From assembly GCA_018000295.1 (NCBI GenBank), contig JAGNKE010000008.1, positions 1 through 64,000 of the forward strand: a DNA stretch of 64,000 nt, read 5' to 3'. Every line of letters starts with the position of its first letter. Position 1 is the stretch's first letter. Under the pieces are notes generated by a model. The model had not been told where the DNA came from. It did no database searches and saw only the letters and a program-made list of their open reading frames with translations. This DNA comes from Alphaproteobacteria bacterium. Lineage in GTDB: Bacteria > Pseudomonadota > Alphaproteobacteria > Micavibrionales > Micavibrionaceae. Positions 1 through 6,580 of this stretch are shown in pieces. A program made the position numbers and the translations under genes.

Positions 1-109
1 CCAAGAGTAAAATTAAAAATGAAAGTATTTTTTTATTCATTGTCGTGAAACCCTTATGCCACGTGGTGTAGTAAGAGAAATTTTTAACTTACGCTATTAA
101 CTATAAGCT

Positions 110-202
110 ATGGCTGTCATGGTGGAGGTATCAGGTGACACCTCGAACCGATTATTTGAGGTTTTGGAGGCTTTTGAAGATTATTTAAAGAACTTGATGT
201 AA
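110..202 (+). CDS. possible 30-aa ORF, doubtful
   Basis: A short open frame starts at ATG 110 and stops at TAA 200-202, giving about 30 residues rich in acidic and hydrophobic amino acids. An in-frame stop sits a few codons upstream, so it is not the tail of a longer gene entering from the left. Its end overlaps the stop of the minus-strand DUF1971 gene. No clear Shine-Dalgarno sequence is seen. It may be chance; I list it because nothing else occupies bases 1-180. Confidence 0.15.
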   Translation: MAVMVEVSGDTSNRLFEVLEAFEDYLKNLM

Positions 203-450
203 AATGAAACTGACCCGAGTGGTTTGATATGATGTTTAATCTCCGGTTCGACCACGCCTTTTTTGTTAGGGTTTAAAATATGCACCTCTTTATCTTCGAT
301 AGTATATTCCAGCTCGCCCTCGCTTACGCATATTAAACCCCACACACCGCTTTTGGTGTTATGATTTTTTAATAACCCTTTGGGCACAGTCTCCTCAGTA
401 AATACTGGTGATGTGCTATATTGCTGCACATGATCGGGGAGTGAATTCAT
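181..450 (-). CDS. DUF1971 domain protein (small cupin-like)
   Basis: The 89-residue protein matches the DUF1971 family, a small beta-barrel domain also found at the N-terminus of some TehB-like proteins and in YeaR. Visible family features are the TSPVFTEETVPKGLL start, the HNTKSGVWG segment and the VVEPEIKHHIKPLG segment near residues 65-80, which holds the conserved histidines. Its biochemical role is not established; family members are often nitrate- or NO-responsive. It follows nsrR by 23 bases on the same strand, with a GGAAAGGA ribosome site before ATG 450, so the two probably form one transcript. This supports a role in NO or nitrosative stress (inference). Confidence 0.82.
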   Translation of the reverse strand: MNSLPDHVQQYSTSPVFTEETVPKGLLKNHNTKSGVWGLICVSEGELEYTIEDKEVHILNPNKKGVVEPEIKHHIKPLGSVSFYIKFFK

Positions 451-473
451 TTCCGTATCCTTTCCAGTTTATC

Positions 474-893
474 TTAGGAAAATAGCAATTCCTTGTTCTG
501 CACCGTATCGGCCAGCGTGTATTTGTTCATTGTATTGATAAAATTCTGCGTGGCTTCGAACAGGTAATGCTTCAACTGACATGAGCCTGTAATCCGGCAG
601 GTATTGGTCTTGGCATCAAAGCATTCGACAATATTCATGTTCGGCTCTAACTGTTTAATCAAATCACCCAGACGTAGTTTTTCAGCATCTTTGGCAATCT
701 TAATGCCACCACCCTTGCCTTTGGTGGTTTCGATATAGCCAAGCTGTGAAAGCCGGTGAACAACCTTCACAAGATGATTGCGTGAAATACCGTAATGCTC
801 GGCAATTTCTTTCACGCTGGTCGTATGCCCAGAGCGGGCGGCGACATACATGAGTGTGCGAAGGCCATAATCGGTAAAACTGGTTAGCTGCAT
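474..893 (-). CDS. nsrR: Rrf2-family NO-sensing repressor, NsrR type
   Basis: A 139-residue Rrf2 winged-helix regulator starting at MQLTSFTDYGLRTL (ATG 893). The frame could be read from a TTG at 905, but the ATG gives the canonical family N-terminus. The DNA-binding helix is in residues 25-60 (EIAEHYGISRNHLVKVVHRL). Three cysteines at 91, 99 and 105 sit where NsrR proteins bind a NO-sensitive [Fe-S] cluster; E. coli NsrR has the equivalent cysteines at 91, 96 and 102. It is transcribed away from hmp, a classical NsrR target, with a near-perfect inverted repeat between them. I infer repression of hmp, and probably of its own operon, relieved by NO. Confidence 0.88.
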   Translation of the reverse strand: MQLTSFTDYGLRTLMYVAARSGHTTSVKEIAEHYGISRNHLVKVVHRLSQLGYIETTKGKGGGIKIAKDAEKLRLGDLIKQLEPNMNIVECFDAKTNTCRITGSCQLKHYLFEATQNFINTMNKYTLADTVQNKELLFS

Positions 894-929
894 TTTTAAA
901 CTCAAACAGGGTTGTAATTTTAATTCCGT

Positions 930-960
930 TATAATATATATTCAAAATACATATTTTGAA
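930..960 (+). promoter_or_regulatory. hmp promoter region with NsrR-like operator
   Basis: Bases 941-950 (TTCAAAATAC) and 951-960 (ATATTTTGAA) form an inverted repeat matching at 9 of 10 positions, directly before the AGGAG ribosome site at 961-965 of hmp. A TATAAT-like -10 box is at 930-935. The symmetry and A/T-rich half sites resemble known NsrR operators (11-1-11 repeats with AAGATG/AATGCA-type arms), though the arms are not identical. An operator placed over or just downstream of the transcription start would block transcription when NsrR is bound. The assignment to NsrR is inferred from position. Confidence 0.6.
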
Positions 961-971
961 AGGAGTTTTCC

Positions 972-2204
972 ATGCTTTCCCAACAAACCATCGACATCGT
1001 TAAATCCACCGCTCCCATTTTGCAGGAACATGGTGAAACTCTGACCAAGCATTTTTATAAACGCATGTTTTCTCATAATCCTGAGGTCGCACCTTACTTT
1101 AATCCAGCTAACCAATCCGAAGGCACGCAGCAACGTGCATTGGCTGGTGCTATTTGTGCTTACGCGGCTAACATCGACAATCTGGAAGTTCTGGGCGGCG
1201 CAGTGGAATTGATTGCGCATAAACATGCTTCATTGATGATTAAGCCGGAGCATTACCCGATTGTTGGTGAGAACCTATTGGCCTCAATCCGCGAGGTTCT
1301 GGGCGAAGGCGCGACCGATGATGTGATTAACGCATGGGGCGAAGCTTATGGATTTTTGGCTGACATTCTGACTGGGCGTGAAAAACAAATTTACGATGAT
1401 AACGCTGAAAAGCCCGGCGGCTGGGATGGTTTCAGAAACTTCAAAATTGAAAAAAAGGAAAAAGAAAGCAGCATCATTACATCCTTTTACCTGAAACCCG
1501 AAGATGGCGGCACATTGCCAGATTATTTACCGGGGCAGTATATTACCGTGCGTATGCCCACGCCGGATGGGTCAACGACAATGAGGAATTACAGCTTGTC
1601 CGATAAGCCAGGACAGGAATATTTCCGCATAAGCGTGAAGCGCGAAACGGGGCCAAAGGCCGATACGCCCAAGGGTTATGTATCTAACAAACTGCATGAC
1701 GAAATTGAAATTGGTGATGTAATCGAGGTCGGTCCGCCATGCGGAGAGTTTTTCCTGAACCTTAATGACCGTCATGAGCGTCCGTTGGTTCTATTAGCGG
1801 CGGGTGTGGGCATTACACCGATATTAAGCATTATGAAGTCAGCTATTGAATCCATGCCGGAGCGTGAAATTATATTCGTGCATGGCTGTTTAAATGAAGA
1901 CGTGCAGCCCTTTAAAGCCATCATTGATGAATTGGCAGAAAATCACCCAAAGCTAAAAATCCATTACCGCTACAGCGATTCTGAAACGGATGGGCTAAAA
2001 CGCGAGGGCAATTGTTCAACCGGATTTGTTGATGCAGCGTTGATCGAAAGCCTTTTGCCGGATCGCCATGCGGATTATTACTTCTGCGGTCCCAAGCCAT
2101 TTATGGTGGGTATTTACCAAGATCTTTTGAAATGGGGCATCCCTGGCAATCAGGTCCACTTTGAGTTTTTCGGCCCCAAAGAGGAACTACAAGCGGCTGC
2201 ATAA
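972..2204 (+). CDS. hmp: flavohaemoglobin, nitric oxide dioxygenase
   Basis: The 410-residue length and layout are those of Hmp: a globin domain (about 1-140), an FAD-binding reductase domain (about 150-260; RNYSLSD at the flavin site) and an NAD(P)-binding domain (about 265-400; AAGVGITP and YFCGPKPFM). The proximal haem histidine is H85 in the IAHKHASL segment. The family converts NO plus O2 to nitrate in the cytoplasm using NAD(P)H. ATG 972 follows an AGGAG site. It is divergent from nsrR and behind an NsrR-like operator, so NO-induced expression is expected. The gene lies in the A/T-rich segment that looks like an integrated element, so it may be cargo. Confidence 0.96.
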   Translation: MLSQQTIDIVKSTAPILQEHGETLTKHFYKRMFSHNPEVAPYFNPANQSEGTQQRALAGAICAYAANIDNLEVLGGAVELIAHKHASLMIKPEHYPIVGENLLASIREVLGEGATDDVINAWGEAYGFLADILTGREKQIYDDNAEKPGGWDGFRNFKIEKKEKESSIITSFYLKPEDGGTLPDYLPGQYITVRMPTPDGSTTMRNYSLSDKPGQEYFRISVKRETGPKADTPKGYVSNKLHDEIEIGDVIEVGPPCGEFFLNLNDRHERPLVLLAAGVGITPILSIMKSAIESMPEREIIFVHGCLNEDVQPFKAIIDELAENHPKLKIHYRYSDSETDGLKREGNCSTGFVDAALIESLLPDRHADYYFCGPKPFMVGIYQDLLKWGIPGNQVHFEFFGPKEELQAAA

Positions 2205-2228
2205 CGTGTTTTGTGCTATAATTGAGTT

Positions 2229-2402
2229 ATGAGTGAAAAAGGCAAAAAGCTTCAATCTAACAGTGTTCAGGAACGGAAGCCTGCTGCCTCGCCCGTTTGT
2301 TATCTGGATCAATTTCCTGAATATTTTGGAGATGAGGAGGCTGTTAAGCCCAATACAGACGATACAAATAAAAAAGACACCGAACACTTGCCAGAGCCAT
2401 AA
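2229..2402 (+). CDS. 57-aa conserved-looking small protein, unknown
   Basis: An open frame from ATG 2229 to TAA 2400-2402 encodes 57 residues: a lysine-rich start, a central SPVCYLDQFPEYFGDEE segment and an acidic, hydrophilic tail. Its composition is that of a real soluble protein, unlike the overlapping frame at 2233, which is arginine/leucine-rich and odd. It begins 24 bases after the hmp stop on the same strand, so it probably shares the hmp transcript. The single cysteine in an aromatic/acidic context is the only striking residue. I do not recognise a family. A role in NO or redox stress is suggested only by position. Confidence 0.55.
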   Translation: MSEKGKKLQSNSVQERKPAASPVCYLDQFPEYFGDEEAVKPNTDDTNKKDTEHLPEP

Positions 2403-2424
2403 AATGCTCGATCAGTAAATTCTA

Positions 2425-2453
2425 TTGTTATTCTGTTGATGGTTTGTTAACTC
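2425..2453 (+). promoter_or_regulatory. possible promoter for the riboswitch-gdx transcript
   Basis: TTGTTA at 2425-2430 and TAACTC at 2448-2453 are separated by 17 bases, as expected for a sigma-70 promoter. The predicted transcription start would fall a few bases before the riboswitch at 2464. The -10 box is poor, so this is a tentative call supported mainly by its position. Confidence 0.4.
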
Positions 2454-2463
2454 TGATCACAAT

Positions 2464-2505
2464 CCGGACGAGATGCGCCGTACCCGGTTAAGACAAGACG
2501 ACGCC
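2464..2505 (+). promoter_or_regulatory. guanidine-III riboswitch (ykkC-III class)
   Basis: The 42-base segment closely follows the compact guanidine-III aptamer as I remember it from the Thermobifida fusca structure. It has the CCGGACGAG start, GCGCCGTACCCGG in the middle and GACAAGACG near the 3' end. P1 can pair CCGG 2464-2467 with CCGG 2484-2487. A pseudoknot can form between GCGCCGT (2475-2481) and ACGACGC (2498-2504) with one C-A mismatch. The segment ends 15 bases before the AAGGAGG ribosome site of an SMR exporter gene of the Gdx type, the usual regulated partner. Guanidinium binding would be expected to expose the ribosome site and switch the exporter on. Confidence 0.87.
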
Positions 2506-2532
2506 TTTTGATAACATTTCAAGGAGGCGAAT

Positions 2533-2853
2533 ATGTCTTTAGCATGGGTTTATTTAATAATTGCAGGTTTATTAGAGGTGTGTTGGGCAATCGGCCTAAA
2601 ATACACAGAAGGTTTTACAAAGCTTACACCTAGTATTTTCACAATAGTTACATTTTCATTAAGCATGTTTTTGCTGGCGAAGGCCACGCATACATTACCT
2701 ATCGGAACGGCTTACGCTATTTGGGTTGGGATTGGCGTGTTAGGGGCTGTCGTATTGGGTGTTTATTTTTTTAATGAACCTATATCTCTTATGCGGGGCT
2801 TTTTCGTTATATTACTCATCATTTCAATAATCGGATTGAAAATAACAGCTTAA
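2533..2853 (+). CDS. gdx: SMR-family guanidinium exporter (Gdx/SugE)
   Basis: A 106-residue protein with four hydrophobic helices, the standard SMR size. It carries the proton- and substrate-binding glutamate E15 in GLLEVCWAIGLKYTEGF and the LPIGTAYAIWVGIG signature. These match E. coli SugE/Gdx rather than the EmrE drug exporters. Gdx works as a dual-topology dimer in the inner membrane, exchanging guanidinium for protons. The AAGGAGG site and ATG 2533 lie just after a guanidine-III riboswitch, which independently supports the substrate. It sits inside the probable integrated element, between hmp and the recombinase. Confidence 0.93.
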   Translation: MSLAWVYLIIAGLLEVCWAIGLKYTEGFTKLTPSIFTIVTFSLSMFLLAKATHTLPIGTAYAIWVGIGVLGAVVLGVYFFNEPISLMRGFFVILLIISIIGLKITA

Positions 2854-3218
2854 AGCGATGTTAGTTATTAACCTAAAGGCAGGTATTTTAAATTATGGAT
2901 ATCAAGCTGTACCGCATTTATACGGGTGAATGGGTTGTGTTCCCATGTCCAAAACCATCAGCGAGAGGGATGAAACGGGAGAGCGCAGCGTCTCCCTTTC
3001 CAAGCGTGTTGACGAAAAATCGAAGATTTGTAGTACAACACACAGCTTGCGTTGCTTGGGAAGAACACTACTAGAGGTGCGGCCTTCAATATTTTAGCAC
3101 ATAATTTCCCGCTTTCTTTTTCTTGATATACGTCCTGTTGTTAAGCCTGCGCCCATCCGCACCTCCATACGATGATATTCTTTCCCTGTAGTCCAACAGA
3201 AGGAAAGAAAGCATAACA
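2854..3218 (+). other. 365-base intergenic stretch with a weak 59-aa frame
   Basis: No convincing gene is seen. An open frame runs from ATG 2895 to TAG 3072-3074 (59 residues), but it has no close ribosome site and an odd composition, so I do not call it. Within it, GGGAGA and TCTCCC (about 2979-2998) form a 6-base-pair hairpin. The 3' part holds a longer hairpin described separately. The stretch separates the gdx unit from the recombinase unit and would also hold the recombinase promoter. Confidence 0.5.
3178..3209 (+). promoter_or_regulatory. hairpin covering the ribosome site of the recombinase operon
   Basis: TTCTTTCC (3178-3185) plus CTGT (3186-3189) can pair with ACAG (3196-3199) and GGAAAGAA (3202-3209), giving a 12-base-pair stem with a two-base bulge and a six-base loop. 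The purine-rich AAGGAAAG in the 3' arm is the only Shine-Dalgarno-like sequence before ATG 3219. If the stem forms in the mRNA it would hide that site and lower translation of the small protein and the coupled recombinase. The function is inferred; only the complementarity is directly visible. Confidence 0.45.
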
Positions 3219-3476
3219 ATGAAACCAGACATCGAAAAATACCTAGGCATGATGGACGATTGGGACATGCCGCGTGAGCAGAAAATCCAGCTTATCAATG
3301 ACCTTTGGCGCATCATGGAAAACTTTGTTGATCGCGCCTTTGGCATTCACCCCGCGCAGCAGATGATGCAGAAAAATCCGCTTCGTGATTTACAAGATTC
3401 CGAGAAAATCATAAGCTCGTCCTGTACCCAAAAACAGAATAAGCCGCCACCGCCCACACAAGGAGTCCGCCCATGA
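3219..3476 (+). CDS. 85-aa accessory protein of the recombinase, unknown
   Basis: An acidic N-terminal helical region (MKPDIEKYLGMMDDWDMPREQK, in part) is followed by a longer helix with WRIMENFVDRAFGI and a hydrophilic proline-rich tail ending in PPPPTQGVRP. The stop TGA at 3474-3476 overlaps the recombinase start ATG 3473 (ATGA), so the two genes are translationally coupled. Small proteins of this look precede serine recombinases in other alphaproteobacterial islands; I know of no assigned function. A DNA-binding helper or directionality factor is possible but not shown. Confidence 0.8.
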   Translation: MKPDIEKYLGMMDDWDMPREQKIQLINDLWRIMENFVDRAFGIHPAQQMMQKNPLRDLQDSEKIISSSCTQKQNKPPPPTQGVRP

Positions 3477-5041
3477 GCAGCATACAACAAAAAGCCGTGA
3501 TTTACTGCCGCGTCTCCAGCCAGAAACAAGTGACCAAGGGTGATGGATTGGGTTCTCAAGAAACACGCTGCCGTGAATATGCCAGTCATAAAAATTATCA
3601 GGTCGTTGAAGTTTTCCGCGATGAAGGCGTATCAGGCAGCATGATTAACCGCCCCAGTATGCAGGCGATGCTGTCCTTCCTCAAGAAGCACAAAAAGAAA
3701 GAACCGCATGTCGTCATCATCGACGACATCAGCCGCTTGGCCAGAGGGCTTGAGGCGCATATCCAGCTTAGAACGGCCATAGGCGATGCTGGCGGCAAAC
3801 TGGAAAGCCCGTCTATAGAATTCGGCGAAGATTCCGACAGTCGCCTTGTTGAAAACCTGCTGGCGAGTGTTTCGCAGCACCACAGACAAAAGAACACCGA
3901 GCAGGTCAAGAACCGTATGCGCGCGCGTGTCCTCAATGGCTATTGGGTCTTTCATCCTCCGATTGGCTATAAATATGAACGGGTGAGCGGTCACGGCAAG
4001 TTGATGGTGCGCGATGAACCCGTGGCAACGATTATCCAGCAAGCCCTAAACGGTTTTGCTTCTGGCCGCTTTGAAAGCGTGGCCGAGGTCAAACGCTTCC
4101 TTGAAACCTGCCCAGAGTACCCGCGCGGGAAGAACGGAGAAGTGCATTTCCAGCGTGTAGATGATCTGCTGCGCCGTGTTCTGTATGCGGGTTATATAGA
4201 CGTGCCACAATGGGGAATTTCTCTTCACCCCGCCAAGCATGAGCCATTGATTAGCTTTGAAGACTTCCAGAAGATAGAAGAACGCCTTGAAGGTAACGCC
4301 AAAGCCCCGATTAAGGCCAATATCAACGATGATTTCCCGTTGCGCGGATTTGTCACCTGCGGGTGCTGTGATCGTCCTTTAACGGCCTGCTGGTCAAAGG
4401 GACGCACGACTAAATACCCGTATTATCTCTGTACGAACAAGCAATGCGGGGAATACGGCAAATCTATCCGTAAAGAGCAAATGGAAGCCGAGTTTTTGGA
4501 GATTGTCCGTAGCCTCAAGCCTTCACCCAAGTTGTTTTATCTGGCCTTGGATATTTTTGATCGTCTATGGAAGGACAGGCAGGAACAAGCCAATGGACAG
4601 ACAAAGACGATCAAACAACAAGTGTTACTGATTGATCGCAAGGTCGGGCAGTTCCTTGACCGTGTGGTGGAGGCAGACAATCCAATTCTGATTGAGACCT
4701 ACGAAGCCAAAATTAGGGCATTGCAGGAAGAGAAAACCGCCCTCAATGAAAAGATCAAAATGTGTGGTAGTCCGCTGGATACGTTTGAAAACACATTTAG
4801 AACCGCTATCGAGTTCCTTGGAAACCCGCTTAAACTCTGGGAAAGCGAGTGCCTGACACAGCGCAGAATGCTGCTTCGGATGGCGTTTGATGACAAAATA
4901 ACCTATGATCGCCACAGCGGTTTTAGAACCGCCGCTTTCTCGCAGCCATTCTCGCTTTTAGCCGATTTACGGGATGCTAATTATGAAATGGTGGGCCTGG
5001 AGGGACTTGAACCCTCACGTCCGAAGGACAACGGATTTTAA
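3473..5041 (+). CDS. large serine recombinase, island integrase
   Basis: A 522-residue large serine recombinase. The N-terminal resolvase domain (about 7-150) has the YCRVSSQKQ motif with the nucleophilic serine at about residue 15 and the DDISRLARGLEAH helix. A recombinase domain follows (about 170-270; IGYKYERV), then a zinc ribbon (CGCC...C...C in TCGCCDRPLTACW through LCTNKQCG) and a coiled-coil region (about 360-440). The enzyme cuts and rejoins attachment sites through phosphoserine links. The reading frame runs 17 codons into the 3' part of the opposing tRNA-Leu gene, giving the tail VGLEGLEPSRPKDNGF. This is the pattern left when a recombinase gene is next to its own attachment site in a tRNA. 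Confidence 0.92.
   Translation: MSSIQQKAVIYCRVSSQKQVTKGDGLGSQETRCREYASHKNYQVVEVFRDEGVSGSMINRPSMQAMLSFLKKHKKKEPHVVIIDDISRLARGLEAHIQLRTAIGDAGGKLESPSIEFGEDSDSRLVENLLASVSQHHRQKNTEQVKNRMRARVLNGYWVFHPPIGYKYERVSGHGKLMVRDEPVATIIQQALNGFASGRFESVAEVKRFLETCPEYPRGKNGEVHFQRVDDLLRRVLYAGYIDVPQWGISLHPAKHEPLISFEDFQKIEERLEGNAKAPIKANINDDFPLRGFVTCGCCDRPLTACWSKGRTTKYPYYLCTNKQCGEYGKSIRKEQMEAEFLEIVRSLKPSPKLFYLALDIFDRLWKDRQEQANGQTKTIKQQVLLIDRKVGQFLDRVVEADNPILIETYEAKIRALQEEKTALNEKIKMCGSPLDTFENTFRTAIEFLGNPLKLWESECLTQRRMLLRMAFDDKITYDRHSGFRTAAFSQPFSLLADLRDANYEMVGLEGLEPSRPKDNGF
4989..5041. other. probable attachment site (tRNA-Leu 3' half)
   Basis: The recombinase frame passes straight into the 3' half of tRNA-Leu, and the A/T-rich element sequence stops at this point. 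Integration at a tRNA 3' end that rebuilds an intact tRNA is the usual outcome, and this tRNA folds perfectly. The core crossover cannot be placed precisely without the second copy, which should be a direct repeat to the left of base 1. Confidence 0.55.
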
Positions 5042-5073
5042 GTCCGCAGCGTCTACCATTCCGCCACAGGCCC
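4989..5073 (-). tRNA. tRNA-Leu (anticodon UAA), CCA encoded
   Basis: On the minus strand the 85-base gene starts GGGCCTG and ends CAGGCCC-A-CCA, giving a perfect seven-pair acceptor stem, discriminator A and an encoded CCA. The anticodon arm shows CGGACTTAAAATCCG with TAA as anticodon. The long variable arm (GTCCTTCGGAC) is typical of a class II leucine tRNA. The T arm is GAGGG-TTCAAGT-CCCTC. The D arm contains GGCGGAATGGTAGACGC. The 3' half is shared with the C-terminal codons of the serine recombinase on the other strand. Confidence 0.97.
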
Positions 5074-5090
5074 GCTTGAATGGTCCGCCA

Positions 5091-5119
5091 AATTAAGCAC
5101 AGAAGCGCAGTGGATGCAA
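5091..5119 (-). promoter_or_regulatory. promoter of tRNA-Leu
   Basis: Read on the minus strand, TTGCAT (5114-5119) is followed after exactly 17 bases by TTAATT (5091-5096). The tRNA 5' end is 17 bases further on. Spacing and position fit a sigma-70 promoter. Confidence 0.6.
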
Positions 5120-5140
5120 TGTCTTGGCCTTATGGCTTTC

Positions 5141-5488
5141 TCAGGAAGGAGGGCGGGTGCGGAAGGATTCCAAGGTTTTTGAGAGGTTTTCGATGACGGA
5201 GCGGCCCCGGGCGGTCAGGCTGATTTCCTTTCTTCGGCGCTCGGTTGGCGCGACCGTGACCTTGACGAGGCCGTAGGGCTTGCCTTTCTGGCGGTATTTT
5301 GACAGGGCGCCGACGATGCGCGAGACGGTCGAGAGGGGCATTCCGGTCTTTGCCGAAAGCTGGGTCAGGGATAGACCCTCCGCCCTTGCGATTTCACAGA
5401 GGCAGACCGCGTATTGCAACGGAAATTCGGCGTCAATTTTCTGCAGTTCGGCCAGAAGGCGGATCAGATCCTCCAGTTCCTGTTTCAT
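5141..5488 (-). CDS. MarR-family winged-helix regulator
   Basis: A 115-residue protein with the MarR layout: an N-terminal dimer helix, helix-turn-helix LSLTQLSAKTGMPLSTVSRI (about 40-60), a wing with KVTVAPTERRRKEISLT, and ARGRSVIENL leading to the C-terminal helix. I start at ATG 5488, which has GAGGA just upstream; a GTG at 5497 would add three residues. No linked target gene is obvious. The nearest genes are tRNA-Leu downstream and the pentapeptide gene upstream, both on the minus strand. The ligand is unknown. Confidence 0.82.
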   Translation of the reverse strand: MKQELEDLIRLLAELQKIDAEFPLQYAVCLCEIARAEGLSLTQLSAKTGMPLSTVSRIVGALSKYRQKGKPYGLVKVTVAPTERRRKEISLTARGRSVIENLSKTLESFRTRPPS

Positions 5489-5587
5489 GTTCCTCACCCG
5501 TTTTGTCCCTTAATAATCTTCCCGGTGTCACAATTATTTGAATATATGGAATATCAATTATTCTTTCGCCCTTGCAAGTATTTAGAG

Positions 5588-5607
5588 AAAAAAGGGGGTA
5601 TGCCCCC
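5588..5607 (-). terminator. terminator after the pentapeptide-repeat gene
   Basis: On the minus strand GGGGG-CATA-CCCCC is followed by a run of six T and then CTC. It lies about 150 bases past the extended end (5755) of the frameshifted pentapeptide gene. The 5498-5754 interval otherwise holds no gene that I can support. Confidence 0.7.
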
Positions 5608-5754
5608 AATTCCCTTGCAACCTCAAAATACACGGCAAAACGCCTGCCGGGCGCAAAATATACATACATCAGTTGTACTCCCCTTCCATGCGATAAAGTG
5701 CGCACGGAGTCAATACCCACACGAAATAAATAGTTGTATTATTATTACATTATC

Positions 5755-5985
5755 TTATCCATGATTGTCAAAAAAGGCGAAAAAATCCGTGCCTTTTGTT
5801 CTTGCGTTCCGTCCTACGGTATCAGTAAACAGCGCCTGCATCAGCGGGATCGTTTTTTCCAGCGGGGCGGTCAGATGGCCGATTTTTACGGTTTGCCCTA
5901 TGATGACTACAGGGTTATGTGTCACGCCCTTTATTACAATCGGCGGGGTGCCGAAGGGCAGGGCGGTCCGTCGGGCTGGATGAAG
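5755..5985 (-). pseudogene. displaced C-terminal part of the pentapeptide-repeat gene
   Basis: After the pentapeptide frame stops at 5934, a different minus-strand frame continues from about 5985 to TAA 5755-5757. It reads ALPFGTPPIVIKGVTH, NPVVIIGQTVKIGH, PLEKTIPLMQALF and ends FFAFFDNHG. The amino acid composition is that of a real protein and not of random sequence. A single -1 shift anywhere between about 5934 and 5985, where both frames are open, would join it to the upstream gene and give a protein of about 220 residues. I infer a one-base deletion, or a sequencing error. No classical slippery heptamer was seen. Confidence 0.6.
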
Positions 5986-6410
5986 GCGCAGTCACTCATC
6001 GTCTGTGCGCTCTGGAAGTCCAGATCCAGCGCGGACAATGTCGAGAAAACTGCCCCGGAGAGTATGGCCTGCGCGATGTCGGTTGCGCCGAAGCGGGCGC
6101 CGGAAAAATCGCACGCGGTGAGGTTCGATTCGCAAAAGCACGTATCACAGAGAGTGGCGTCGCGGAGGTCGGATTGTTTCAGATCGGCTTCCGAGAGGTT
6201 TGCGCCCGTGAGGTTTGCTCCCCTCAGTTGTGCGCTCTGCATCACGAGGCTGTCCAGATTGGCGTTCGAGAGGTTGTGGCCGGACAGATCGGCGCCGGAA
6301 AGGTCGAATTTTTCCCTGCACAATTTTTCCAAACATTCAATCATTGAGGGAAACTCTCCCGCGCAGATTATTCCCTGTGTCCTATGATTTCTGATTTCTA
6401 TAAGGGGCAT
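5934..6410 (-). CDS. pentapeptide-repeat protein, probably frameshifted
   Basis: The 158-residue product carries a run of about fifteen A(D/N)LXX-type pentapeptides between residues 35 and 145, such as FDLSGADLSGHNLSNANLDS and LRGANLTGANLSEADLKQSD. These fold into a square right-handed beta-helix. No signal peptide is seen. ATG 6410 has AAAGGAGA eight bases upstream. Known members mimic DNA or form scaffolds, but most, including this one, have no assigned role. The repeats end in a poor tail (PPCPSAPRRL), and a protein-like continuation lies in the next frame, so the annotated end is probably not the ancestral one. Confidence 0.8.
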   Translation of the reverse strand: MPLIEIRNHRTQGIICAGEFPSMIECLEKLCREKFDLSGADLSGHNLSNANLDSLVMQSAQLRGANLTGANLSEADLKQSDLRDATLCDTCFCESNLTACDFSGARFGATDIAQAILSGAVFSTLSALDLDFQSAQTMSDCAFIQPDGPPCPSAPRRL

Positions 6411-6580
6411 GGCTTTCTCCTTTTGTTGAGATACTTGATATATTGCAACTAATATTTTAAAAAAGGCAAATTTATCTCTGCGCCTTTTCGCCGTCTGGCT
6501 CCGGGCCTTGTGTGTGTGCTAGTCTTCGCGTCAGAGTGCGATCGGCGTATTTAGATAATTTTTATGCGAATCACCCCGTC

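Noticed and set aside
2233..2418. 61-residue plus-strand frame after hmp
   Set aside because: It overlaps the 57-residue frame at 2229 in another phase, and its composition is unlike a protein. The 2229 frame fits better.
2979..2998. GGGAGA/TCTCCC hairpin as a terminator of gdx
   Set aside because: The stem is only six pairs and is followed by TTTCC, not a T run; it is also over 120 bases past gdx.
5734..6387. 217-residue plus-strand frame
   Set aside because: It is antisense to the pentapeptide-repeat gene, whose repeat pattern and ribosome site are clear.
6512..6580. N-terminal extension of uvrC
   Set aside because: The 23 extra residues do not match UvrC and precede the canonical start.
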